From NCBI GenBank assembly GCA_022072445.1, contig JAJVHV010000005.1:124001-188000 (forward strand): a stretch of 64,000 nt of DNA. The letters are read 5' to 3'. Under the pieces are notes generated by a model. That model made no database searches. It was given only the letters and a program-made list of their open reading frames with translations, and was not told the DNA's origin. Shown piece by piece: positions 36,529-42,126 of this stretch. This DNA is from Phycisphaerae bacterium. GTDB taxonomy: Bacteria; Planctomycetota; Phycisphaerae; UBA1845; Fen-1342. How positions within the stretch are numbered: position 1 is the stretch's first letter; every line of letters starts with the position of its first letter. A program made the position numbers and the translations under genes.

Positions 36529-36554
36529 ATGCTTACGCCGTCAGGCGTGAGCAT
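36529..36554. terminator. Bidirectional hairpin, CGCCGTCAGGCG-type repeat
   Basis: An 11-bp stem (ATGCTTACGCC / GGCGTGAGCAT, one G-T pair) with loop GTCA lies between the convergent activator and dnaE2 stops. The core CGCCGTCAGGCG recurs at 43885-43896, so this is a member of an interspersed hairpin family used as a terminator here. Confidence 0.6.
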
Positions 36555-36572
36555 ACCTTTGCACCTTTCGTG

Positions 36573-36590
36573 CTGAATTCCGAACCCTGA
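36573..36590. repeat. Short CCGAACCCTGAATC repeat
   Basis: A short member of the GAACCCT family seen at 1051-1092 and 31023-31065, placed immediately beyond the dnaE2 stop. Confidence 0.45.
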
Positions 36591-36591
36591 A

Positions 36592-39500
36592 TCATCGAAA
36601 ATCCCGCGAGCGATTCCCAAGCCGCTCCGGCACGCTGGCGGTCGAACTTCGCTCACCTCGTGCGGCATCCTCCAGACAGGCCGACAGATCGCGCAGCCGC
36701 GTCGCCATCACGTGAATCACCTCGCCCGTCCGCTGAACGACACCTTCCGCGATCAACGCCACGCAGCCGCGCGCCGCGCGCCGGTCGCGATCCCAAACCT
36801 GCGGCTTGACGATCAGGTTCGCCACGCAGGTCTCGTCCTCCAGCGTCATGAACACGATCCCCTTGGCCGTTCCCGGCCGCTGCCGCACCAGCACCAGCCC
36901 CGCGACCGCGACCCGCGCGCCGTTTCTCATCTGGGCCAGCTCTGCGTTGCGCACTACGCGCATCCGTGCATCCCGCGAGCGGGCGGGACGCCCGCTCTCC
37001 CCTGTGCGGGCGGGACGCCCGCACTCCCCTTCGTGGCTTCGTGGCTTCGTGGCTTCGTGGCTGTTTTCCAGCTCCGCACGCACCAGCTCGATCGGATGCG
37101 CATTGAGCGACAGACCCACCGCGTCGTAATCCATCACCACGGTTTCATCCAGCGGCGTCGGCGGCAGCGTCACCGGCGTCTCATCCGCGGCGTCGCGATC
37201 CGGTTCGACGTCCGCAAACAGCGAGGGCGTCCCGCTCTCGTCGCGATAGAGCGAATCGTCGCGGTCGAGCGATAAAATCTCCCACAGCGCCTCGCGCCGG
37301 CCCAGTCCGAGCGAGCGGAACGCGTCCGCCGCCGCCAGCCGCAACAATGTTTCACGTGAAACGGCGTGGCGTGCGAGCTGGCGCAGTGAAGAGAAGGGAC
37401 GAAGGGACGGAGGGACGGAGGGACGGAGTTGCGGGATTGAGGGATCAGGGGATCGAGGGATTGAGGGACGGAGGGCCTGTCGTGCCGCGATGAGACCTTG
37501 CAGCTTTTCCGCGCTCAATCCGCGGACCATGCGAAAGCCCAAGCGCAGCGCGGGACCCGATTGAGAATTCAGGTTTTCGGCTCGGCCGATTTCTGCGCTG
37601 CGAAGACTTCCTTCGTCACGAACCCCTCCCTGACGGTCGGGGCTCGGCTGGGCGGCTCCTCGAACCCCTCCCTGACGGTCGGGGCTCGGCTGGGCGCGTT
37701 CTTTCCCCTCCGTCGCTTCGTCGCTTCGTCGCTCCGTCGCTGTGTTCCCCTCCGTCGCTTCGTCCTTCGTGCCTTCGTGCCTCCGTGCCTCCGTGCCTTC
37801 CTCCAACGTGCAATCCCACGCGCTGTACAGCACATCCACCGGCCGCACCTCGACGCCGTGGGCGATGGCGTCGCGCACGAGCTGGGCCGGCGCGTAGAAG
37901 CCCATCGGCTGCGAGTTCAGAATCGCCGCGCAGTACGCCGCCGGGTAATAGCATTTCAGCCACGCCGACGCGTACACCAGCAGTGCGAACGAGGCCGCGT
38001 GGCTTTCGGGGAAGCCGTATTCGCCGAAGCCCTGAATCTGCCGGTAAATCTGCTCGGCGAACTGTTTGCTGTAGCCGCGGTCCAGCATGCCGCGGACGAG
38101 CTTGAGCTTGAATGTCTCGATCGAGCCGCTGCGGCGCCAGGCGGCCATGGCGCGGCGAAGCTGGTCGGCCTCGCCGGCGGTGAAGCCGGCCGCGACGACC
38201 GCCAGGCGCATCACCTGCTCCTGAAACAGCGGCACGCCGAGCGTCTTGTGCAGCACTTTCCTGACGGCCTCGCTGGGGTAGGTGACGGGTTCGAGTCCGT
38301 CGCGGCGGCGGAGGAAGGGGTGCACCATGCCGCCCTGGATCGGGCCGGGCCGGACGATGGCGACCTCGATGACCAGGTCGTAGAAATTCCGCGGCCGCAG
38401 TCGCGGGAGCATGGACATCTGGGCGCGGGACTCGATCTGGAAGACGCCGACGGTGTCGGCGCGGCAGATCATGTCGTAGACGCGCGGATCTTCCTGCGGC
38501 AGGTCCGCGAGGGACGAAGGGACAGAGGGACGGAGGGACGAAGAATCATGCGTGAGGGCGCGTACAACATCCTGCACTACGGAGGGCTGCTCCGCGTCTG
38601 AAGACTCCGGATGAGTCCTTGAAGCACACGATCGGTCTCCGCCATCAGTTCCTGCACACCGTCGCCGTTCGTCATCATTCGCAGCTCGACCGCTATCGTC
38701 AATTGCGTCTCCAGCTCCGCCAGTGATCCTCGCGCGATGATCAGAAATCGCAGGTAGTCCGTCCGCGACTGGCGCGCGTTGCCCTCGGCGATGTTGCTTG
38801 CAATTGACACCGCTGCTCGTCGCATCTGAGAGGTCAGACCGAAACGCTCTTCCGGCGGCATGTGCTGCGTCTGCTGATACACCCGCTTCGCCAGAGCCAC
38901 TGCCTTTTGCCAGGCCACCAGGTTGCGAAACGTTTTCTTGCGATCGTCGCCGCTCATTTCTTGGTCCCTTTATCTCTTGGTCTCGTCTTCGATCTTCTGT
39001 CCCTTTGTTTCTTTGTCCCTTTGTCCCTTCGTCCCTTCGTCCCTGCATCAACTCAAAGCACTTCCTCAGCGCCGTCAGCATCCCCAACGCCAGACAATCC
39101 ACCTTGAGAATCCCCAGCGCGTCGATGTCGTCTTTGTCCCATTCGATGAATGTGCGGCCGGGCATGGCGCCGTTCTCGAGCGGGACGATTTCGCACAGCG
39201 GCGACTCGGTGATGACGAACCCGCCGACGTGCTGCGACAGGTGCCGCGGGAAGCCGAGGAGCTGTTTGACGAGAGAAGCAAGGGACGCAGGGACGGAGGG
39301 ATTAGAAGCAAGGGACGCAGGGACGGAGGGATTAGAAGCAAGGGACGCAGGGACGGAGGGATTAGAAGCAAGGGACGCAGGGACGGAGGGATTAGAAGCA
39401 AGGGACGCAGGGACGGAGGGACAGAGGGACGAAGGATTAGACGGATTGTCTTTTTCTTCCCGTTCCTCCGTCCCTCCGTCCCTTCGTCCCTCCGTCCCTC

Positions 39501-41826
39501 CGTCTCCTTGTCCCTCCGTCCCTCCGTCCCTTCGTCCCTCGTCGTACCACCACCCGTCATACCAGTCCACCGACTTCGCCAGCACGTCGAGCTTGTCCAG
39601 CGACAGCCCCAGCACCTTGCCCACGTCGCGGATCGCCGAACGCGGGCGGTAGCTGATCACCTCGGCGGTGATGGCGGCACGCTCGCGCCCGTACTTCTCG
39701 TAGATGTACTGAAACACCTCCTCGCGGCGCTCGTGCTCGAAGTCGACGTCGATGTCCGGCGGCTCGCCGCGCTCCTTGCTGATGAAGCGCTCGAAGAGCA
39801 GGTCGTGCTTGGTGGGGTCGACAGCGGTGATGCCGAGGTAATAGCAGACGGCGGAGTTGGCGGCCGACCCGCGGCCCTGGCAGAGGATGCCGCGGGCCCG
39901 CGCGAAGCGGCAGATGTCCCAGACGGTGAGGAAGTAGTGTTCGAAGCGGAGCTCGCGGATGAGCGCGAGTTCGGCGGAAAGCAGCCACGAAGCCACGGAG
40001 CCACGGAGCCACGAAGGGAGCGGAGACGGGCCTGCTATATGGCTGGCGGCGGTGGTGGTGTCGATGTCCCTTTCGGCGGCAGCCGCTCCAGGCTGCGGAT
40101 CAACCCCTGAAGGACACGATCCGTTTCGGCCAGCAGGTCCAGAAACGACGATGGTGCCTTGATGAACTGAAGGCGTTGGGCCAGGAGCACCTGGGTTTGC
40201 AACTCCATGAGTGAGCCGCGGGCGTTCCTCAGGAAGCGAATATAGTCCGGGAGGCTGTGGCGTCCGTGACCCTCCGCAATATTCGACGGAATCGACACGG
40301 CTGCGCGACGCATCTGGATCGTCAAGCCGAATTTCTCCGAATCCGGCATCTGAGTGGTAATCTGATAAACCTGCTCCGCAAGAGACATCGCTCTCTGCCA
40401 GGCAACCAGGTCGCGAAACGTCTTGATATCCGCGTTCTCGCTGTTGGACGTGCTCATCGTCGCAATCTCCTGATGGTAGATCGTCTCCACACCGCGTGGC
40501 TCCGTGGCTTTGCTCTTCGTGGCTTCGTGGCTCCGTGGCTCCGTGGCTTTGCTCTTCGTGGCTTCGTGGCTCCGTGGCTCCGTGGCTTTGCTCTTCGTGG
40601 CTTCGTGGCTCCGTGGCTCCGTGGCTTTGCTCTTCGTGGCTTCGTGGCTCCGTGGCTTCGTGCCTGGCTTTTCCCACCGCCGCCCACACCAGCTCCTCCA
40701 GATAATCCATCGCCGACCGCCCCGGCGGCACCAGCTCGTGCGGGTAGTCGTAACGCAGCTCGTCGAGCGTGAAGGTGCACTGCCCGGCGATCTTCAGCGT
40801 GTTGGCCAGCGCTTCGCGGCCGATCCGCGACAGCTCAGCGTCCGCGTGCCGCGTGTAACGCCGGGCGATCTCGTCCAGCGGGCGCAGGTGCCGCTCGGCG
40901 TTGGCGAAGAGGCGCGAGCCGGCCTCGGCGAGCGTGCATTTCTCGCGGATACAGGTAAGCACGTCCTGGAGCTGGCGGCGCTGCGGGTCGTGGTAATGCA
41001 CGTGATTGGTGGCGACCAGCGGAATGCCCGTCTCACGTGAGAGGTCGGCCAAGCGGCGGAGGCGCGTCGCGTCGGGCTCGTCAAACGACAGCGCGGCGGC
41101 GAGGTAGAGGCGGTGGTTGAAAGAGCGACGAAGATGAGGGCTCGCTACTCGCTCACCCTCAACTTCGTCGCTCTCGGTGACAATCGCCACCAACCCCTCA
41201 GCGAACTCCGCCACGTCGGACAGGTGGAGAATGCAGTCGCCCTTCTTCGCCCGCCGCCGGCCGCGGGTGATCAGCCGCGACAGGCGGCCGTAGGCGGCGC
41301 GATCGGTGGCGAGCAGGACGAGCGGCGGTCCGTCGAGCGGCGTGATCTCGGCGCCGATGATGAGGCGTAGGGACGAAGGGACGGAGGGACGGGGGGACGC
41401 GGGTTGCTGGCGCGGGGATGCATGGACCGAGCAACTCAGGGACGAAGGTAGGATCTCCTCGCGCGCAGGGGCGTTGTTGTGTTCCCCTTCGTCCCTTCGT
41501 CCCTGTGTCCCTCCGTCCCTCTTCCCGAGTTCCTTCCACGCCACATGCGCCCGCACGACGCCCGCCAGCGAGTTGCGGTCGGTGATCGCGATGGCGGCGT
41601 AGCCCAGTTCGGCGGCGCGTTCGATCAGCTCCTCCGGGTGCGAGGCGCCGCGGAGGAAGGAGAAGTTGGAGAGGCAGTGCAGCTCGGCGTACGGGAGAGA
41701 CTCAGGGGTGGAGGGATGGGCGGGCTCAGGGGTGGAGGGATTGGGCGATTGAGGGTTTGAGAGATGAGGGCCAGGGATTGAGGGATGAGGGTCTTTGGCG
41801 ACCGAGGGATCGAGGGGGCGCATCAT
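36592..41826 (-). CDS. dnaE2: Error-prone DNA polymerase III alpha subunit DnaE2 (ImuC) with eight in-frame repeat insertions
   Basis: A single 1744-codon frame; family members are usually a little over 1000 residues. The PHP domain opens with YAELHCLSNFSFLRGAS and TDRNSLAG. The polymerase catalytic Asp residues lie in PDIDVDFEHERREEV and LKVDCLALGML, and FQIESRAQMSMLPRLRP, SHAASFALLVYASAW and a C-terminal OB domain follow. Removing the N-terminal extension and seven internal low-complexity segments (about 740 codons) leaves roughly 1000 residues that read as normal DnaE2. DnaE2 works with ImuA/ImuB in damage-induced mutagenic synthesis; those genes are not in this window. Two inserts hold nested four-helix-bundle genes. 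The frame being open throughout argues against simple decay. Confidence 0.9.
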   Translation of the reverse strand: MMRPLDPSVAKDPHPSIPGPHLSNPQSPNPSTPEPAHPSTPESLPYAELHCLSNFSFLRGASHPEELIERAAELGYAAIAITDRNSLAGVVRAHVAWKELGKRDGGTQGRRDEGEHNNAPAREEILPSSLSCSVHASPRQQPASPRPSVPSSLRLIIGAEITPLDGPPLVLLATDRAAYGRLSRLITRGRRRAKKGDCILHLSDVAEFAEGLVAIVTESDEVEGERVASPHLRRSFNHRLYLAAALSFDEPDATRLRRLADLSRETGIPLVATNHVHYHDPQRRQLQDVLTCIREKCTLAEAGSRLFANAERHLRPLDEIARRYTRHADAELSRIGREALANTLKIAGQCTFTLDELRYDYPHELVPPGRSAMDYLEELVWAAVGKARHEATEPRSHEEQSHGATEPRSHEEQSHGATEPRSHEEQSHGATEPRSHEEQSHGATRCGDDLPSGDCDDEHVQQRERGYQDVSRPGCLAESDVSCGAGLSDYHSDAGFGEIRLDDPDASRSRVDSVEYCGGSRTPQPPGLYSLPEERPRLTHGVANPGAPGPTPSVHQGTIVVSGPAGRNGSCPSGVDPQPGAAAAERDIDTTTAASHIAGPSPLPSWLRGSVASWLLSAELALIRELRFEHYFLTVWDICRFARARGILCQGRGSAANSAVCYYLGITAVDPTKHDLLFERFISKERGEPPDIDVDFEHERREEVFQYIYEKYGRERAAITAEVISYRPRSAIRDVGKVLGLSLDKLDVLAKSVDWYDGWWYDEGRRDGGTEGQGDGGTEGRRDGGTEEREEKDNPSNPSSLCPSVPASLASNPSVPASLASNPSVPASLASNPSVPASLASNPSVPASLASLVKQLLGFPRHLSQHVGGFVITESPLCEIVPLENGAMPGRTFIEWDKDDIDALGILKVDCLALGMLTALRKCFELMQGRRDEGTKGQRNKGTEDRRRDQEIKGPRNERRRSQENVSQPGGLAKGSGSGEAGVSADAAHAAGRAFRSDLSDATSSGVNCKQHRRGQRAPVADGLPAISDHRARITGGAGDAIDDSGRAANDDERRRCAGTDGGDRSCASRTHPESSDAEQPSVVQDVVRALTHDSSSLRPSVPSSLADLPQEDPRVYDMICRADTVGVFQIESRAQMSMLPRLRPRNFYDLVIEVAIVRPGPIQGGMVHPFLRRRDGLEPVTYPSEAVRKVLHKTLGVPLFQEQVMRLAVVAAGFTAGEADQLRRAMAAWRRSGSIETFKLKLVRGMLDRGYSKQFAEQIYRQIQGFGEYGFPESHAASFALLVYASAWLKCYYPAAYCAAILNSQPMGFYAPAQLVRDAIAHGVEVRPVDVLYSAWDCTLEEGTEARRHEGTKDEATEGNTATERRSDEATEGKERAQPSPDRQGGVRGAAQPSPDRQGGVRDEGSLRSAEIGRAENLNSQSGPALRLGFRMVRGLSAEKLQGLIAARQALRPSIPRSPDPSIPQLRPSVPPSLRPFSSLRQLARHAVSRETLLRLAAADAFRSLGLGRREALWEILSLDRDDSLYRDESGTPSLFADVEPDRDAADETPVTLPPTPLDETVVMDYDAVGLSLNAHPIELVRAELENSHEATKPRSHEGECGRPARTGESGRPARSRDARMRVVRNAELAQMRNGARVAVAGLVLVRQRPGTAKGIVFMTLEDETCVANLIVKPQVWDRDRRAARGCVALIAEGVVQRTGEVIHVMATRLRDLSACLEDAARGERSSTASVPERLGNRSRDFR
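36977..37070. repeat. Insert in dnaE2: two GCGGGCG-hairpins plus a GCCACGAA octamer array
   Basis: Two palindromes, GAGCGGGCG-GGA-CGCCCGCTC (36977-36997) and GTGCGGGCG-GGA-CGCCCGCAC (37004-37024), differ by a compensatory base-pair change, which supports a selected hairpin. They adjoin about four copies of the octamer GCCACGAA (37030-37062, minus-strand reading). The whole is an in-frame insert before the OB domain of DnaE2, read as HEATKPRSHEG and GRPARTGESGRPARS. Confidence 0.8.
37391..37482. repeat. Insert in dnaE2: pyrimidine-rich CGTCCCTC array
   Basis: On the coding strand this is a (C/T)CGTCCCT octamer array read as RPSIPRSPDPSIPQLRP. It sits between DnaE2 segments LQGLIAARQA and SSLRQLARHAVS. 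It has no fhb gene. Confidence 0.75.
37560..37803. repeat. Insert in dnaE2: octamer array plus two 35-bp GACGGTCGGGGCTCGGC repeats
   Basis: It contains purine-rich octamers (AGGCACGG, AGCGACGA types) and two near-identical copies (37621-37652 and 37661-37696) of a unit with core CCCTCCCTGACGGTCGGGGC. A third copy lies outside the gene at 41941-41975. The insert is read in frame as EARRHEGTKDEATEG and twice as QPSPDRQGGVR. It separates DnaE2 segments YSAWDCTLEE and PALRLGFRMVRGLS. Confidence 0.8.
38507..39043 (-). mobile_element. IVS-like insert 1 in dnaE2: inverted octamer arrays flanking a four-helix-bundle gene
   Basis: About 537 bp inserted between DnaE2 segments LTALRKCFELM and DLPQEDPRVYDM. 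On the coding strand the 5' edge is a GGGACGAA/GGGACAAA octamer array (about 38965-39043) and the 3' edge is its inverted counterpart, CGTCCCTC/TGTCCCTT (about 38507-38545). A complete four-helix-bundle gene lies between them. The edges can pair, so the RNA could form a stem enclosing the gene. There is no transposase, reverse transcriptase or intein motif. The mobile nature is inferred from the second, related insert at 39981-40672. Confidence 0.65.
38577..38957 (-). CDS. Four-helix-bundle protein (S23/IVS family), nested in dnaE2
   Basis: 126 residues, same strand as dnaE2 but another frame. The family signature is complete: FRNLVAWQKAVALAKRVY, RFGLTSQMRRAAVSI, SNIAEGNARQS, DYLRFLIIARGSLAELETQ. 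The octamer array directly upstream supplies an AAAGGGA ribosome-binding site nine bases before ATG 38957. Relatives are encoded by intervening sequences of 23S rRNA in several bacteria, and by small free-standing genes; some resemble the Avd protein of diversity-generating retroelements. The biochemical role is unknown, with RNA or nucleic-acid binding suspected. About 58% identical by eye to the 40035-40457 protein. Confidence 0.85.
   Translation of the reverse strand: MSGDDRKKTFRNLVAWQKAVALAKRVYQQTQHMPPEERFGLTSQMRRAAVSIASNIAEGNARQSRTDYLRFLIIARGSLAELETQLTIAVELRMMTNGDGVQELMAETDRVLQGLIRSLQTRSSPP
39270..39543. repeat. Insert in dnaE2: inverted octamer arrays without cargo, including five 30-bp tandem repeats
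   Basis: Five copies of a 30-bp unit (plus-strand AGAAGCAAGGGACGCAGGGA and on, 39271-39420) are read as SNPSVPASLA. They face a GGGACGGA-type array in the opposite orientation (39460-39543), read as RRDGGTEGQGDGGTEGRRD. Only about 30 bp separate the two arms, so this resembles a long hairpin without a four-helix-bundle gene. It splits DnaE2 between YDGWWYDEG and LVKQLLGFPRHLSQHVGGF. Confidence 0.8.
40035..40457 (-). CDS. Four-helix-bundle protein (S23/IVS family), nested in dnaE2
   Basis: 140 residues from ATG 40457, chosen for AGGAG nine bases upstream (ATG 40490 would add 11 residues). The signature is complete: FRDLVAWQRAMSLAEQVY, KFGLTIQMRRAAVSI, SNIAEGHGRHS, DYIRFLRNARGSLMELQTQ. The protein ends with a proline tail (PPPPPAI) that runs into the 3' octamer arm. 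It lies in a different frame from dnaE2 on the same strand. It is a diverged paralog of the 38577-38957 protein, so the two inserts probably come from separate or old insertions rather than a recent local duplication. Confidence 0.85.
   Translation of the reverse strand: MSTSNSENADIKTFRDLVAWQRAMSLAEQVYQITTQMPDSEKFGLTIQMRRAAVSIPSNIAEGHGRHSLPDYIRFLRNARGSLMELQTQVLLAQRLQFIKAPSSFLDLLAETDRVLQGLIRSLERLPPKGTSTPPPPPAI
40504..40660. repeat. Four tandem 39-bp repeats in the 5' arm of insert 2
   Basis: The unit (plus strand GTGGCTTTGCTCTTCGTGGC and on) is 39 bp, exactly 13 codons, read by dnaE2 as ATEPRSHEEQSHG four times. It is itself built from GCCACGRA octamers. The copies look identical, suggesting recent slippage or unequal exchange. 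Confidence 0.85.
41367..41525. repeat. Insert in dnaE2 PHP domain: inverted octamer arrays around a short unique core
   Basis: A GGGACGGA/GGGACGAA array (41466-41525) and its inverted counterpart (41367-41400) enclose about 65 bp of unique sequence without a gene. The insert is read in frame as KRDGGTQGRRDEGEHNN and RPSVPSSL. It separates VRAHVAWKELG and LRLIIGAEITPLDG of the PHP domain. Confidence 0.8.
41692..41826. repeat. N-terminal repeat extension of dnaE2
   Basis: The first about 44 codons are a pyrimidine-rich array (CATCCCTC, AATCCCTC, CACCCCTG types) read as NPQSPNPSTPEPAHPSTPES. Normal homology begins at PYAELHCLSNFSF. The true start of translation could therefore lie within the array; ATG 41826 is the only clear ATG. 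Confidence 0.65.
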
Positions 41827-41839
41827 CCATAAGGATACC

Positions 41840-41854
41840 TAACATAATACGAAC
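41840..41854 (-). promoter_or_regulatory. Possible LexA-type box before dnaE2
   Basis: On the minus strand, GTTCGTATTATGTTA lies 14 bp before the dnaE2 ATG. It matches the alphaproteobacterial-type box GTTC-N7-GTTC in seven of eight positions. dnaE2 is DNA-damage-induced in many bacteria, so this is plausible, but the box of this lineage is unknown. Confidence 0.3.
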
Positions 41855-41940
41855 ATTCAAGCGTGAAAGCGCCGCCGGGATCTCGATCGCCGAACGATCG
41901 GCTGCGTATGCATGCGCCAAGTTCGGCGGCGCGCTCAGGT

Positions 41941-41975
41941 CGAACCCCTCCCTCACGGTCGGGGCTCGGCTGGGA
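41941..41975. repeat. Interspersed 35-bp GACGGTCGGGG-type repeat, third copy
   Basis: Matches the units at 37621-37652 and 37661-37696 except for single-base changes (CTCACGG for CTGACGG). Its occurrence both inside a gene and in intergenic DNA marks it as a dispersed repeat. Confidence 0.8.
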
Positions 41976-42126
41976 ATGCCATGCGCCGAGTCTTGCGGGC
42001 GCGCCCGCACGAGCTCACCAAATCCTCACATGCCGCTCGCATCGTCTGGGCGCAGCGACGATGATGTCGCCTCAACCGGAACCTGAGCGAATCGGCGGTC
42101 CATAACTGAGCGAGGGAGAAGATCGG

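Larger units (their letters stand above)
39981..40672 (-). mobile_element. IVS-like insert 2 in dnaE2: inverted octamer arrays flanking a four-helix-bundle gene
   Basis: About 690 bp inserted between DnaE2 segments LVWAAVGKA and SAELALIRELRFEHYF. On the coding strand the 5' arm is a GCCACGAAG/GCCACGGAG array (40495-40668) and the 3' arm is CTTCGTGGC/TCCGTGGC (39981-40020), its inverted counterpart. The octamer differs from insert 1 (GCCACGRA against GGGACGRA) but the architecture is the same. The dnaE2 frame stays open through the whole insert while the nested gene uses the same relative frame as in insert 1. Confidence 0.65.
41827..42126. other. Divergent intergenic region between dnaE2 and the phosphatase gene
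   Basis: 300 bp with shared promoter space. It holds the possible LexA box, an AT-rich patch (CATAATACGAACATTC) and, at 41941-41975, a copy of the GACGGTCGGGGCTCGGC repeat also found twice inside dnaE2. No gene is supported. Confidence 0.5.

Noticed and set aside
38577-40457. Diversity-generating retroelement accessory gene (Avd)
   Set aside because: The four-helix-bundle proteins are Avd-like in fold, but there is no reverse transcriptase, template or variable repeat in the window.
39271-40660. CRISPR-like arrays (30-bp and 39-bp regular repeats)
   Set aside because: The repeats are head-to-tail with no spacers and no cas genes, and they are translated as part of dnaE2.
38507-40672. Inteins or group II introns in dnaE2
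   Set aside because: No Cys/Ser start with a His-Asn end, no homing endonuclease, reverse transcriptase or maturase in the inserts. DnaE inteins are known but do not look like this.
36592-41826. dnaE2 as a decayed pseudogene
   Set aside because: No stop or frameshift in 1744 codons, and all catalytic motifs are intact. Decay would be expected to break the frame given octamer units.
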